Positions 42,459 to 53,400 of a stretch of DNA of 64,000 bases are shown here, one piece after another. Position numbers and translations under genes: made by a program. The stretch covers positions 62,001 through 126,000 of the forward strand of contig JACQYS010000013.1 of the NCBI GenBank assembly GCA_016208105.1, read 5' to 3'. Under the pieces are notes generated by a model. It made no database searches and was not told the origin of the DNA. It worked only from the letters and a program-made list of their open reading frames with translations. This DNA comes from Desulfovibrio sp. GTDB lineage: Bacteria > Desulfobacterota > Desulfovibrionia > Desulfovibrionales > Desulfovibrionaceae. Within the stretch, counting starts at the first letter, position 1. Each line of letters starts with the position of its first letter.

Positions 42459-45104
42459 GTGATCACTGCTACTGAAATCCGCCGCAGATTCCTGGATTAT
42501 TTCGTCGCCAACGGCCACGCCGAAGTCAAAAGTTCCTCCCTGGTTCCGCGCGAGGACCCGAGCCTTCTCTTCACCAACGCGGGAATGGTGCAATTCAAGA
42601 AAGTATTCCTCGGCCAGGAAAAGCGTGACTACTCCCGGGCGGCCACCTCGCAGAAGTGCCTGCGCGTCGGCGGCAAGCACAACGATCTGGAAAACGTTGG
42701 CCGCACCGCGCGCCACCACACGTTCTTCGAGATGCTCGGCAATTTCTCCTTCGGCGACTACTTCAAGGAAGAGGCCATCCGCCTGGCCTGGGGGTTTCTG
42801 ACCGAAGAGATGAAGCTCCCCAAGGAACGCCTCTACGCCACTGTATTCCGCGACGACGACGAAGCCATAGAACTCTGGAAAAAAATCTCCGGGCTTCCAA
42901 GCGAACGCATCTTCCGGCTGGGCGAGAAGGACAATTTCTGGTCCATGGGCGACACCGGCCCTTGCGGCCCCTGTTCCGAGATTCTCATCGACCAGGGCGA
43001 GCACATGACCTGCGGCCCGGACTGCGGCATTGGCAAGTGCGACTGCGACCGTTTCCTTGAGATTTGGAACCTGGTGTTCATGCAGTACGACCAGATCGAA
43101 CCCGGAAAGCGCGTCCCCCTGCCCAGGCCCTCCATCGACACCGGCATGGGCCTGGAACGCATCGCCGGTGTATGCCAGGGTGTGTACTCCAATTTCGATT
43201 CCGATCTTTTCACACCCATCATCGCGGCCACGGCCGAACTCGCCGGAGTGACGTACAAGGCTGACGACGAAACCGACACCGCCCTGCGTGTCATCGCTGA
43301 CCACAGCCGCTCCATGGTGTTTCTCATCGCGGACTCCATCCTTCCTTCCAACGAGGGGCGTGGCTATGTGCTCAGACGCCTTATCCGCCGGGCCTTCCGC
43401 TTCGGGCGGCTCATGGGTCTTAAGGACCCGTTCCTCAACCGGGTGGTGCCAGCCGTGGTGGATGTGATGGGCGTTCAATACCCCGAGATCGTGGAAGGCA
43501 TGGACTTCACGGTCCGCGTGGTCCGCGAGGAGGAGGAACGCTTCTCCGCCACCCTGGACAAGGGACTGGAGATTCTCGAAGAAGAGATGGCTGCCGCGAA
43601 GACGGCCGGTTCCTCTGTCATCTCTGGAGAGGCGGCTTTCAAGCTCTACGACACGTACGGGTTCCCGTTGGACATCATAACGGACGTGGCTGGCAAGCAA
43701 GGCTTCACTGTGGACGAGGACGGCTACAAGGTGTGCATGGCTGAACAGAAAGCAAGGGCCAAGAAGGCCTGGAAGGGCTCGGGCGAGTCAGACATCGCCG
43801 GGCAGTTCAAGAAACTTCTAGAAGCAGGCGTGAAGTCGCGTTTCATAGGGTACGACACGCTGAAGTCGGAATCGCGCATCATAGCGTTACTAGGAGAGGA
43901 CGGTTTGCCGCGCGAGCGGTTGGTCCAGGGAGAGGGCGGCTATGCGGTGTTCGCAGCAACACCGTTTTATGGCGAGTCCGGCGGCCAGGCCGGTGACCGT
44001 GGCTCCGTGGAGACCATGACGGGTTCCGCCGACGTGCTGGAATCCCTGAAACCCAGCACGGAACTGACCACCCACCGGGTGTTCGTGAACGAAGGCGAGC
44101 TGCTTTTGGACCAGGAAGCCAAGCTCATGGTCAACGAAGAGCTGCGCCAGGCTTCGGCGCGCAACCACACCACCACACACCTGTTGCACGCGGCCCTGCG
44201 CAAGGTACTGGGCGAGCATGTGAAGCAGGCAGGCTCACTGGTCACCCCTGAGCGTCTGCGTTTCGACTTCACCCACATCTCCCAGATCACCCCGGATGAG
44301 CTCAAGCGCATCGAGGAAGAGGTAAATCAGGCCATCCTGGCGGATATCTCTGTCCAGCGCGAGATCATGGATATCAAAGCCGCTCAGGCCAAGGGCGCCA
44401 TGGCCCTGTTCGACGAGAAGTACGGCGACGAAGTCTGCGTGGTGGAAGTGCCAGGAGTATCAGCCGAGCTCTGCGGCGGTACGCATCTTTCAGCCACCGG
44501 ACAGGCAGGCGGATTCACCGTGCTTTCCGAGACCGGGGTTGCTGCGGGAGTGCGGCGCATCGAAGCGGTCACCGGCTGGAACATGCTCGAACATTTCCAG
44601 GCGACCCGGCGAGAAATGGACGAGGTGGCCGATATTCTTCGCGCCCGCCCCGGAGAACTTGCTGAAAAGCTCAAAGCCCTGCAGGCTCAGGTGAAGACCC
44701 TGACCAAGGACAAGGAGCTGCTCCAAGCCAAGCTGGCCTCGGGCCAGGGCCGCGACCTCATGGACTCCGTGGAAGAAGTGGCCGGGGTGAAAGTGCTTGC
44801 GTCACAGGTGGAAGGCGCCACCATGAAGTCGCTGCGCGACACCATGGACGACGTGCGGTCCAAGCTGCCTTCAGGCGTGGCCTGCCTGGCTGGCGCTGGT
44901 GAAGGCGGCAAGGTGGCGCTCATACTCTACGTGAGCAAGGACCTGCATGGAAAGTTCACCGCACAGAGCCTGATCAAAGATGTATCCGCCCTGGTGGGCG
45001 GTTCCGGAGGAGGGCGTCCGGACCTGGCTCAGGCCGGAGGCACCGATGCTTCCGGTATCGACGCTGCGCTTGCCAAAGTGAAAGAACTGGTGAGCAAAGC
45101 TTAG
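42459..45104 (+). CDS. alaS: alanyl-tRNA synthetase
   Basis: AlaS charges tRNA-Ala with alanine. The 881-residue enzyme is full length: N-terminal catalytic domain with the class II motifs ([48 protein letters not shown]), the editing domain zinc sites [14 protein letters not shown] and [11 protein letters not shown], and the C-terminal DHHA1 domain ending [13 protein letters not shown]-like. The GTG start at 42459 has gaggag upstream. It directly follows the recA-alaS structured region. Confidence 0.97.
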   Translation: MITATEIRRRFLDYFVANGHAEVKSSSLVPREDPSLLFTNAGMVQFKKVFLGQEKRDYSRAATSQKCLRVGGKHNDLENVGRTARHHTFFEMLGNFSFGDYFKEEAIRLAWGFLTEEMKLPKERLYATVFRDDDEAIELWKKISGLPSERIFRLGEKDNFWSMGDTGPCGPCSEILIDQGEHMTCGPDCGIGKCDCDRFLEIWNLVFMQYDQIEPGKRVPLPRPSIDTGMGLERIAGVCQGVYSNFDSDLFTPIIAATAELAGVTYKADDETDTALRVIADHSRSMVFLIADSILPSNEGRGYVLRRLIRRAFRFGRLMGLKDPFLNRVVPAVVDVMGVQYPEIVEGMDFTVRVVREEEERFSATLDKGLEILEEEMAAAKTAGSSVISGEAAFKLYDTYGFPLDIITDVAGKQGFTVDEDGYKVCMAEQKARAKKAWKGSGESDIAGQFKKLLEAGVKSRFIGYDTLKSESRIIALLGEDGLPRERLVQGEGGYAVFAATPFYGESGGQAGDRGSVETMTGSADVLESLKPSTELTTHRVFVNEGELLLDQEAKLMVNEELRQASARNHTTTHLLHAALRKVLGEHVKQAGSLVTPERLRFDFTHISQITPDELKRIEEEVNQAILADISVQREIMDIKAAQAKGAMALFDEKYGDEVCVVEVPGVSAELCGGTHLSATGQAGGFTVLSETGVAAGVRRIEAVTGWNMLEHFQATRREMDEVADILRARPGELAEKLKALQAQVKTLTKDKELLQAKLASGQGRDLMDSVEEVAGVKVLASQVEGATMKSLRDTMDDVRSKLPSGVACLAGAGEGGKVALILYVSKDLHGKFTAQSLIKDVSALVGGSGGGRPDLAQAGGTDASGIDAALAKVKELVSKA

Positions 45105-45137
45105 AGCTCCTGCCGGCCCCGAAACGACTTCTCTATC

Positions 45138-45178
45138 CGGGCGTTCCGGTTGCGCCTGTGGCGCAACCGGAACGCCCG
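45138..45178. terminator. perfect 19-bp inverted repeat after alaS
   Basis: Arms 45138-45156 and 45160-45178 pair perfectly around a TGT loop. There is no T-tract on the plus strand. It lies 34 bases after the alaS stop, so it probably ends or processes that transcript. Confidence 0.65.
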
Positions 45179-45219
45179 CTGTATTTCCCCCATAATTCCT
45201 GAACTCGAAGGAACTCCCC

Positions 45220-45654
45220 ATGCCCATCCTGTCCCTAGCCCCAAACCTCATGGTGGAAGACATCCACCGCTCGGCGGATTTCTGGTGCGACCAACTCGGT
45301 TTCACTTTTGCCGGGAGCGTGGACTCGGAGCAAAACTTCCATAAGGAGCGCCATGACTCCCAAACTGGGCCGGACCTCATATGGGCGCAGTTCATCAGCA
45401 ACAAGGCCGAAGTGATGGTGCAGCGCCGCGACAGCCTTACGACCGAACTGCCGCTGTTCAAGGACGAACCCATCGGGGGAACAGCCACCCTCTACCTGGG
45501 CGTGGATGGCCTGGACGACCTCTACAGGCGGCTCAAAGACGTCGTACCCACGGTACGCCCCCTGCAAACCGCCTTCTACGGCATGCGCGAGTGGTACATT
45601 ACGGATCCAGACGGCTATGTGGTCTGCCTGGCGCAGACGGCGGAACTGGCGTAA
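45220..45654 (+). CDS. VOC family (glyoxalase/bleomycin-resistance fold) protein
   Basis: A 144-residue single-domain protein with two beta-alpha-beta modules of the vicinal-oxygen-chelate fold: MVEDIHRSADFWCDQLGF at the N-terminus and YGMREWYITDPDGYVVCLAQ near the end. Such proteins are metal-binding enzymes or drug-binding resistance proteins. The metal ligands and substrate cannot be fixed from the sequence. The ATG at 45220 has an aaggaa site. It is followed 90 bases later by hemL. Confidence 0.85.
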   Translation: MPILSLAPNLMVEDIHRSADFWCDQLGFTFAGSVDSEQNFHKERHDSQTGPDLIWAQFISNKAEVMVQRRDSLTTELPLFKDEPIGGTATLYLGVDGLDDLYRRLKDVVPTVRPLQTAFYGMREWYITDPDGYVVCLAQTAELA

Positions 45655-45744
45655 CCGAACCACGCCCGACTTTCCCCGCACTTGCCCCCCCGTCATCCTC
45701 CGGGTATGGACGGGTCTTCCAATTTCCACAAAGGAGCACCCTCC

Positions 45745-47013
<1,269 letters not shown>

Positions 47014-47044
47014 TGTCAGCTCGACCCATGGCTCGGCGGAACAC

Positions 47045-48073
47045 ATGACCGGGCGTACGGCGGTCTACGCCCTGACACCTCAAGGGATACGCTTGGCCAG
47101 AGCTTTGGCCCAGGAACTTGGGGCGGACCTCCATCTGCCGAAGAAGCTGGCCGCTCCCAATGAACCGGGATTTGACTCCCTGCCCGGACGAGTGGCCCAT
47201 GTCTTCCATGCCTATGACGGACACGTGTTCGTGGCCGCCTGCGGCATTGTGGTGCGGGCCGTGGCTCCGCTGCTCAAGGGCAAGGCGGCCGATCCGGCCG
47301 TGGTGGTTATTGATCAGAATGGCCGTCACGCTGTGAGCCTCTTGTCCGGACACCTGGGCGGGGCCAACGATCTGGCCCGGCGGGTGGCGGCATTCACGGG
47401 CGGAGAGGCGGTCATCACCACGGCCACGGATAGCGCCGGGCTTCCCTCGCTCGATCTCCTGGCCCGCGACTCAGGCTTGGCCATCGAAAACCTGGACGCG
47501 GTCAAGACCGTGAACGCCGGCCTCCTGGCCGGTCAAACCGTCCAGGTGTTCGACCCGGACGGACGCCTGGCAGTCCCGGCCAAACACTGCGACCGCTTCG
47601 AATGGGTGGGCGCGCCGCATCTTTTAGATAGGGACTGTCCGGCTGTTGCCGTCTCCTGGCGCAAAGACACCTTTCCTCCGGGATGCCTGGTACTCCGACC
47701 CCGCGTCGTGGTGGCTGGCATCGGCTGCCGCAAGGGAACCCCCGCGCCGGAGATCATCCAGGCCTTCTCCGCAGCCTGTTCGGAAAGAGGCGTGGCTCTC
47801 AAGAGTCTGGCCGCGCTGGCAAGCATCGAGGCCAAACGGTCAGAACCTGGGCTTTCCGAGGCAGCCCGGGAGCTTGGAGTCGAACTGGTCTTTTATCCAT
47901 CGGACCGGCTGGCGGCCGTAATAGCCCCCACCCCGTCCCCCATGGCTTTAAAACATATGGGAGTTGAAAGCGTATGCGAGGCAGCCGCCATGTTGGCGGC
48001 CGGAACGGACAGGCTCCTTCTGGCCAAGACAAAAACCAAAACCGTCACGGTGGCTCTGGCCCTGGCCGGTTGA
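47045..48073 (+). CDS. cbiG: cobalamin biosynthesis protein CbiG (cobalt-precorrin-5A hydrolase)
   Basis: CbiG opens and removes the C-20 lactone of cobalt-precorrin-5A in the anaerobic B12 pathway. The 342-residue protein has a CbiG N-terminal domain, with VFVAACGIVVRAVAPLL and HAVSLLSGHLGGANDLARRVA, and a C-terminal domain with VVAGIGCRKGTPAPEII. The start is 32 bases after hemL, and the end overlaps the likely start of the next gene by four bases, so these are coupled. Confidence 0.93.
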   Translation: MTGRTAVYALTPQGIRLARALAQELGADLHLPKKLAAPNEPGFDSLPGRVAHVFHAYDGHVFVAACGIVVRAVAPLLKGKAADPAVVVIDQNGRHAVSLLSGHLGGANDLARRVAAFTGGEAVITTATDSAGLPSLDLLARDSGLAIENLDAVKTVNAGLLAGQTVQVFDPDGRLAVPAKHCDRFEWVGAPHLLDRDCPAVAVSWRKDTFPPGCLVLRPRVVVAGIGCRKGTPAPEIIQAFSAACSERGVALKSLAALASIEAKRSEPGLSEAARELGVELVFYPSDRLAAVIAPTPSPMALKHMGVESVCEAAAMLAAGTDRLLLAKTKTKTVTVALALAG

Positions 48074-48819
48074 TCGTGGTTGGGCTAGGCCCCGGCGACC
48101 CAGAGCTTACCGCCCCCCTGGCCACGCATGCACTTTGCAACGCCCAGGTTGTGGCAGGGTATTCGACGTATCTGGACCTGGTGCCCAGTGAGCTGCTTCT
48201 CGGCAAGCGGATCATCTCCACTGGCATGATGGGCGAGGTGGAACGCTGCACCATGGCCATTGAATCCGCCATTGCCGGTGACGACACCGTGGTGGTCTCT
48301 GGCGGAGACGCCGGCGTGTACGGCATGGCTGGCCTCGTCCTGGAACTTTTGGAAGCGCGTGGGCTCCAAGATACGTTGGACTTCCGTGTGATCCCCGGCA
48401 TTCCGGCCCTCACAGGGGCAGCGGCGCTTTTGGGCGCTCCCCTCACCCACGATTTTGCCTGCATAAGCCTAAGCGACCTGCTCACCCCCTGGGAACTCAT
48501 TGAAAAGCGCCTCGCTGCGGCTGCATCGGCGGACTTTGTCCTGGTTCTCTACAATCCCCGTTCGAAACGGCGGTCCGGGCTTCTGGCCCGTGCATTCGAG
48601 ATCATCGCGCCCCACAGGGATTCAGGCACCCCGGTGGGCATGGTCCGCCAGGCTTGGCGCCACGGACAGTCGGTGGAAGTAAATACCTTGGCCAACATTG
48701 ATCCGGAGGCTGCGGACATGCTCACCATCGTGGTGGTCGGCAACAGTCAGACACGGTTTGCCGGCTCTCGAATGCTCACTCCCAGAGGATATGCCGGCAA
48801 GTACGATATGGGCCAATAA
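48070..48819 (+). CDS. cbiH: precorrin-3B / cobalt-factor III C17-methyltransferase
   Basis: A SAM-dependent methyltransferase that methylates C-17 and contracts the corrin ring. The 249-residue protein has the glycine-rich N-terminus IVVGLGPGDPELTAP, GGDAGVYGMAGLVLEL, PGIPALTGAAALLGAPL and the YNPRSKRR motif. The TTG at 48070 overlaps the cbiG stop (TTGA), which is why I prefer it to an upstream ATG at 47974 lying inside cbiG. Confidence 0.92.
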   Translation: MIVVGLGPGDPELTAPLATHALCNAQVVAGYSTYLDLVPSELLLGKRIISTGMMGEVERCTMAIESAIAGDDTVVVSGGDAGVYGMAGLVLELLEARGLQDTLDFRVIPGIPALTGAAALLGAPLTHDFACISLSDLLTPWELIEKRLAAAASADFVLVLYNPRSKRRSGLLARAFEIIAPHRDSGTPVGMVRQAWRHGQSVEVNTLANIDPEAADMLTIVVVGNSQTRFAGSRMLTPRGYAGKYDMGQ

Positions 48820-48917
48820 GCCGTGAATTTTCCCTCCGTACCTTGACACGGCGCCAGTTCTGTAAGTAGATGCTATGTGAATTTTTTCATTCAACTTTTT
48901 TGGTGAGGAGGATGGGA

Positions 48918-49331
48918 ATGAAGAAGCCATTTTTTGTGATGTTGGTTTGTGCCGCGCTGGTGGGCGCTTTCTGCCTGCCCGCACTGTGGGCCGTCGAGGC
49001 CCCCAAGGACATGGTCCTCAAGGCGCCTGCAGGTGCTACCATGACCAAGGCTCCTGTGAAGTTCAGCCACGCGAGCGCGCCCCACAAGGCCGCTGACTGC
49101 AAGGCTTGCCACCACAACTGGGACGGCAAGTCCGACAAGGGCTTCAAGTGCTCGGACAAGGGCTGCCACGACAACGTGGATCCGGCCGACAAGACCAGCG
49201 AGAAGAGCTTCTACATGGCGTTCCACAAGGGCGACTCCACCAAGAGCTGCCTTGGTTGCCACAAGAAGGCTAAGGAAGGCGGCAAGAACCCTCCTATCGC
49301 TTGCAACGCCTGTCATCCCCAGCAACAGTAG
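48918..49331 (+). CDS. tetraheme cytochrome c3 (class III)
   Basis: A periplasmic four-heme electron carrier, the usual partner of periplasmic hydrogenases and formate dehydrogenases in sulfate reducers. The 137-residue precursor has a Sec signal (KKPFFVMLVCAALVGAFCLPALWA). Heme sites are CKACH, CSDKGCH (CX4CH), CLGCH and CNACH, with extra axial histidines such as FSHASAPH and YMAFHKG. ATG 48918 has gaggagg seven bases upstream. Its likely partner enzymes are not in the window. Confidence 0.95.
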   Translation: MKKPFFVMLVCAALVGAFCLPALWAVEAPKDMVLKAPAGATMTKAPVKFSHASAPHKAADCKACHHNWDGKSDKGFKCSDKGCHDNVDPADKTSEKSFYMAFHKGDSTKSCLGCHKKAKEGGKNPPIACNACHPQQQ

Positions 49332-49341
49332 TAGTACAAGC

Positions 49342-49375
49342 CCGGGAGCGGATGGCTTAGCCGGTCCGCTCCCGG
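49342..49375 (+). terminator. 11-bp hairpin between cytochrome c3 and the acidic-protein gene
   Basis: Arms 49342-49352 and 49365-49375 pair perfectly around a 12-base loop. There is no T-tract; the sequence may slow or process the transcript rather than end it, and the next gene starts 25 bases later. Confidence 0.5.
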
Positions 49376-49400
49376 TCCTGCACCCGCTCGGAGGGCCCCA

Positions 49401-50459
49401 ATGTCCAACTCTCCCGAAGATATCATCGAGCTGACCGACATCTTAGAACACGGACCTGGCGCGTCTAAAAAAGACGCTGCGGGCGACGGCGTCGATCTGA
49501 GCTTCGAACGGGAGTTGGAAGACCTCTTCGCCGAATCTCCCGGCGACAAGCCCGCTGGGGCCTCACCCGACCTTCCCGGCCTGGACGATCTGCATCTGCC
49601 TGACGAGACGACGGCGCCTGGTGGCGACATCGACCTCGACGGTCTCGACGCATTGCTTGCCGACGCGGACAAGAGCCAGTCTGGCGGAATGGATCTCCCG
49701 GAACTGACCGACGATTTTCTCTCCGAACCTTCGGAGAAGCCTTCCTCCGCCTCGGCTACAATGGAAGCCGGGGTTATGGAAGCTGGGGCTGCAGTCGCGG
49801 CTGGAGCCGCGGTCGCCGCCATGGCCGCCCCATCCAGTGAGGCTATGGACTCCTTGAACGCCCGCCTGGACGCTCTGGAGGAACAGCTCGCCGGAATGAG
49901 CGGTTCACTCACCGATTCCTTCAAGGCCATGCTGGACGAAGCCGTGGAAGGCATAAAGGCCGAGCTTCCCGCCCAGGTGGATACTGTCGATCCCGCCCCC
50001 ATGATCGCCGAACTCAGGCAGAGTTTGGAAGAGCAGATCGAGGCTTTGAAAGCTGACCTCCCCAAGCCCCTGGACGAAGAGGCTCTGGCCGGACGCATCA
50101 AAGAGGAAATCCTGGCCGCTCTGCCTGCCCCCCAGGACACCGGTGAAAGCGCCGCTCCTTTGATAGAGGAAGCCACCGCCAGGCTTCAGGGGAGCATTGA
50201 CGCTCTCCAGTCCCGCATGGACGCCGTGCCTGCCGACATGTCCTCCCTGGTGGATGAGTTGGCTGCCCAGTTGGAACCGCGCATCGCGGCTGTGGAATCC
50301 CAGGCCGGAGCAAACTCCTCAGAGCAGTCTGGTGTCAGCACAGAGGACCTGGACGCCCTGCGCCAGGAGATCTTGGCCGAGATGAAGAAGGCTGTTCCCG
50401 CTGCCGCTGCCCAGGTTATCCGCGAAGAAATCCAGGCCCTTCTCCAAGAGCCGGACTAG
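49401..50459 (+). CDS. acidic, coiled-coil-rich protein of unknown function
   Basis: A 352-residue, strongly acidic protein. The first 120 residues are disordered, rich in Asp, Glu, Gly and Ser (EDIIELTDILEHG, DDLHLPDETT). An alanine-rich stretch (GAAVAAGAAVAAMAA, about 130-150) follows, too polar around it to be a firm membrane helix. The remainder is a long heptad-rich coiled-coil (LDALEEQLAGMSGSL). The ATG at 49401 follows cggaggg. No family recognised; it could be a scaffold or stalk-like protein. Confidence 0.65.
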   Translation: MSNSPEDIIELTDILEHGPGASKKDAAGDGVDLSFERELEDLFAESPGDKPAGASPDLPGLDDLHLPDETTAPGGDIDLDGLDALLADADKSQSGGMDLPELTDDFLSEPSEKPSSASATMEAGVMEAGAAVAAGAAVAAMAAPSSEAMDSLNARLDALEEQLAGMSGSLTDSFKAMLDEAVEGIKAELPAQVDTVDPAPMIAELRQSLEEQIEALKADLPKPLDEEALAGRIKEEILAALPAPQDTGESAAPLIEEATARLQGSIDALQSRMDAVPADMSSLVDELAAQLEPRIAAVESQAGANSSEQSGVSTEDLDALRQEILAEMKKAVPAAAAQVIREEIQALLQEPD

Positions 50460-50495
50460 AGACTCACCACAGGCTTTTGTAGCAAGTCCCTCCTC

Positions 50496-53400
50496 ATGCA
50501 CCCGCGCAAATCGGAAGCCCTGGGTTTGTGCCTTGGTGCCTCCTCCATCGGCATGGTCCGGCTGGTCCGCTCTGGGGAAACATACCGCGTCGTCCTTGGA
50601 CTAAGTCGCCCACACGGTGGCAATCCGTCCAAAGTACTGCTTGATCTTCTAGCCTCCATACCGGCGTGGCACGAGCTGCCCATGGCGGCCACCGGCAGAA
50701 AACTCCGCGATCTCGTCCGTCTTGCTTCCCTTTCCGAGCCCGAAGCTGTCGAACTCGCCACCGCGTTTGTTCTTGGTGCCGGTAAGTCCGCAACAACGGT
50801 GTTAAGCGCGGGTGGCGAGACATTCATGGCCTACCACCTGGACGCGTCGGGCCAGATTCGCGATATCCAGTCCGGAAACAAATGCGCCTCCGGAACCGGC
50901 GAGTTCCTCTTGCAGCAACTTGGCCGCATGGGGCTTGGAGTGAACGATCTGCGCGGCATGGATTGCGATGTCGATCCGTATACCGTGTCCGGGCGATGTT
51001 CGGTGTTCTGCAAGTCCGACTGCACGCACGCCTTGAACAAAGGTGCTCAGAAACAGGCCGTGGTGGCCGGGCTTGGCCGCATGATGGCCGGGAAATGTCT
51101 TGAGCTTATCCACTGCATGCCCAGGGATAGGGTTCTGCTTACGGGAGGTTGCGCTGCCAACCCGTATCTGGTGCGCTTTCTTAAGGAGCATGTCGGCAAG
51201 TTGATCGTTCCTGACGCAGCACCCTGGTTCGAGGCCTTGGGAGCTGCCCTCTGGGCCATGGAGCATGCGGCCCCGCCTCCAGCAAGCTTATCCCTGCTCG
51301 CGGCCAAGACAAACAGCTTCGTGTTGCTGCCGCCTTTGTCTGATTATCTTGGCATGGTGGATTTCAAGGACCACCTCCGGGGGAAAGCCCACCCTGGCGA
51401 TGAGGTTCTCATTGGCCTGGATGTGGGTTCCACTACCACCAAGGGAGTTTTAATAAGGCGGAGCGACAAGGCCGTGCTCGCTGGAGAATACCTGCGCACC
51501 GAGGGCGACCCGGTGGATGCGTCGAGACAGGTATACCTTAGCCTCGCCCGTCAGTTGGGCGTGCCTGTGCGCATAACCGGCCTTGGGGTAACAGGGTCGG
51601 GCCGGGCCATCGCCGCGCTGCACGGCTCAGCCACGGCGGCCATCAACGAAATCGTGGCCCATGCCGCCGCGGCCGCTCACTACGATCCAAATGTCGATAC
51701 CATTTTCGAAATCGGCGGGCAGGACGCCAAGTACACCTACCTCTGCCAAGGCCATCCCTGCGATTCGGCCATGAACGAGGCCTGCAGCGCGGGAACAGGT
51801 TCTTTTCTGGAAGAATCCGCCAGGGAATCGCTTGGCGTGGACACCCTAGAAATCGCAGAGCTTGCCCTAGCGGCGGCATCCACTCCGAATTTCAACGACC
51901 AGTGCGCTGCGTTCATCGGTTCGGACATCAAGCGGGCCTCGCAAGAGGGTTTGTCCCTTCCCGACATTCTGGCAGGACTGGTCCACTCCATCTGCCTCAA
52001 CTACGTCAGCCGGGTGAAAGGTAACCGCCCCACGGGAGAGCGCGTCTTCATGCAGGGCGGCGTGTGCTACAACAAGGCTGTTCCCGCAGCCATGGCCATG
52101 CTCACCGGGAGGCGCATCGTGGTCCCGCCCGAGCCTGGTCTCATGGGCGCCCTCGGGGTCGCCCTCGTGGTCGATCGACGGATGCGTCGGGGCATCCTGA
52201 CAGAAGGAAAATTCGATTTGCCCGAGCTTGCCAGGCGTCAAGCCACTCAGCGAGCCCCGTTTTCCTGCCGTGGCGGAAAAGGCGGCCAGCCCGGATGCGA
52301 CCTCGGCTGCACCATCGCGAGGGTTGAGATCGAGGGGAAAGTCCACCCTTTCGGTGGTATCTGCAACCGTTTCGAAAACCTGCGCAAAGGCACCTCGCTC
52401 GACGTCTCAACCCTGGACTTTGTGCAGGCCCGCCAACGCCGGATTTTTTGCGACCATGCTCAACCCAAGCCCGGGAGGCCCACTGTCGGGCTCTCCCGCT
52501 CGTACCTAGTAAACACCTACTACCCTTTCTTCTCAACTTTTTTTCGAGAACTCGGTTTCGAGGTCGTTCTGCCCGACCGTCCGGATCCGGCCGGGATCAA
52601 GCGCGGGAGCTCTGCCCTGTGTTATCCTGCCGAACTCTCCCTCGGGTTCATGGCCGACCTTCTTACCAAACGCCCTGACGTTGTCTTTTTGCCCCACGTG
52701 CGAGGGCTTCCCTCAGCCGGCGGCCAGGAAACCTCCTGCACCTGCGTTCTTCTTCAGGGAGAGCCCTTTTACCTCAAGAGCGCCTTTCCCGAGCTTGCCG
52801 CTCTTGGCCCCCAGTTGCTGCACCCCACGCTCGACTTCACCGGAGGTTTGGCTATGGCACAGGATGCCTTCATGACGATTGCCCGGGGATTAGGAGCTGG
52901 GGCGAAAGACGGACTCAGGGCATTCCAGGCTGGGCTTTGCGCGCAGAGGCTCTGCCGGGACGACCTCGCAAAGCTTGGCGTCCAGGCCCTCTCTCAGCTA
53001 GGCGACAGTCCAGACCGACTCGGGGTGGTGCTTTTCGGGCGCAGCTACAACGCCTTTGCCCCGGATGCCAACAAGGGCGTTCCCGGCAAGCTGGCCACGC
53101 GCGGGGCATTAGTGATCCCCTGCGACATCCTGCCTCTTGGCAACACCCCTGACAATTTCTCAATGTATTGGGCCCAGGGCAGGACCATCATGGCTGCTTC
53201 GCGCTTCACCGCAGCCAACCCCAAGCTTTTCGCAACATACGTCACCAACTTCTCCTGCGGCCCGGATTCGTTTCTCCTCGGGTATTTCCGCGACGAAATG
53301 GGCTCCAAGCCATCCCTCACCCTCGAGCTCGACAGCCACACCGCCGACGCCGGACTGGAGACCAGGATCGAGGCGTTTTTAGACATAGCCCGCAACCACC

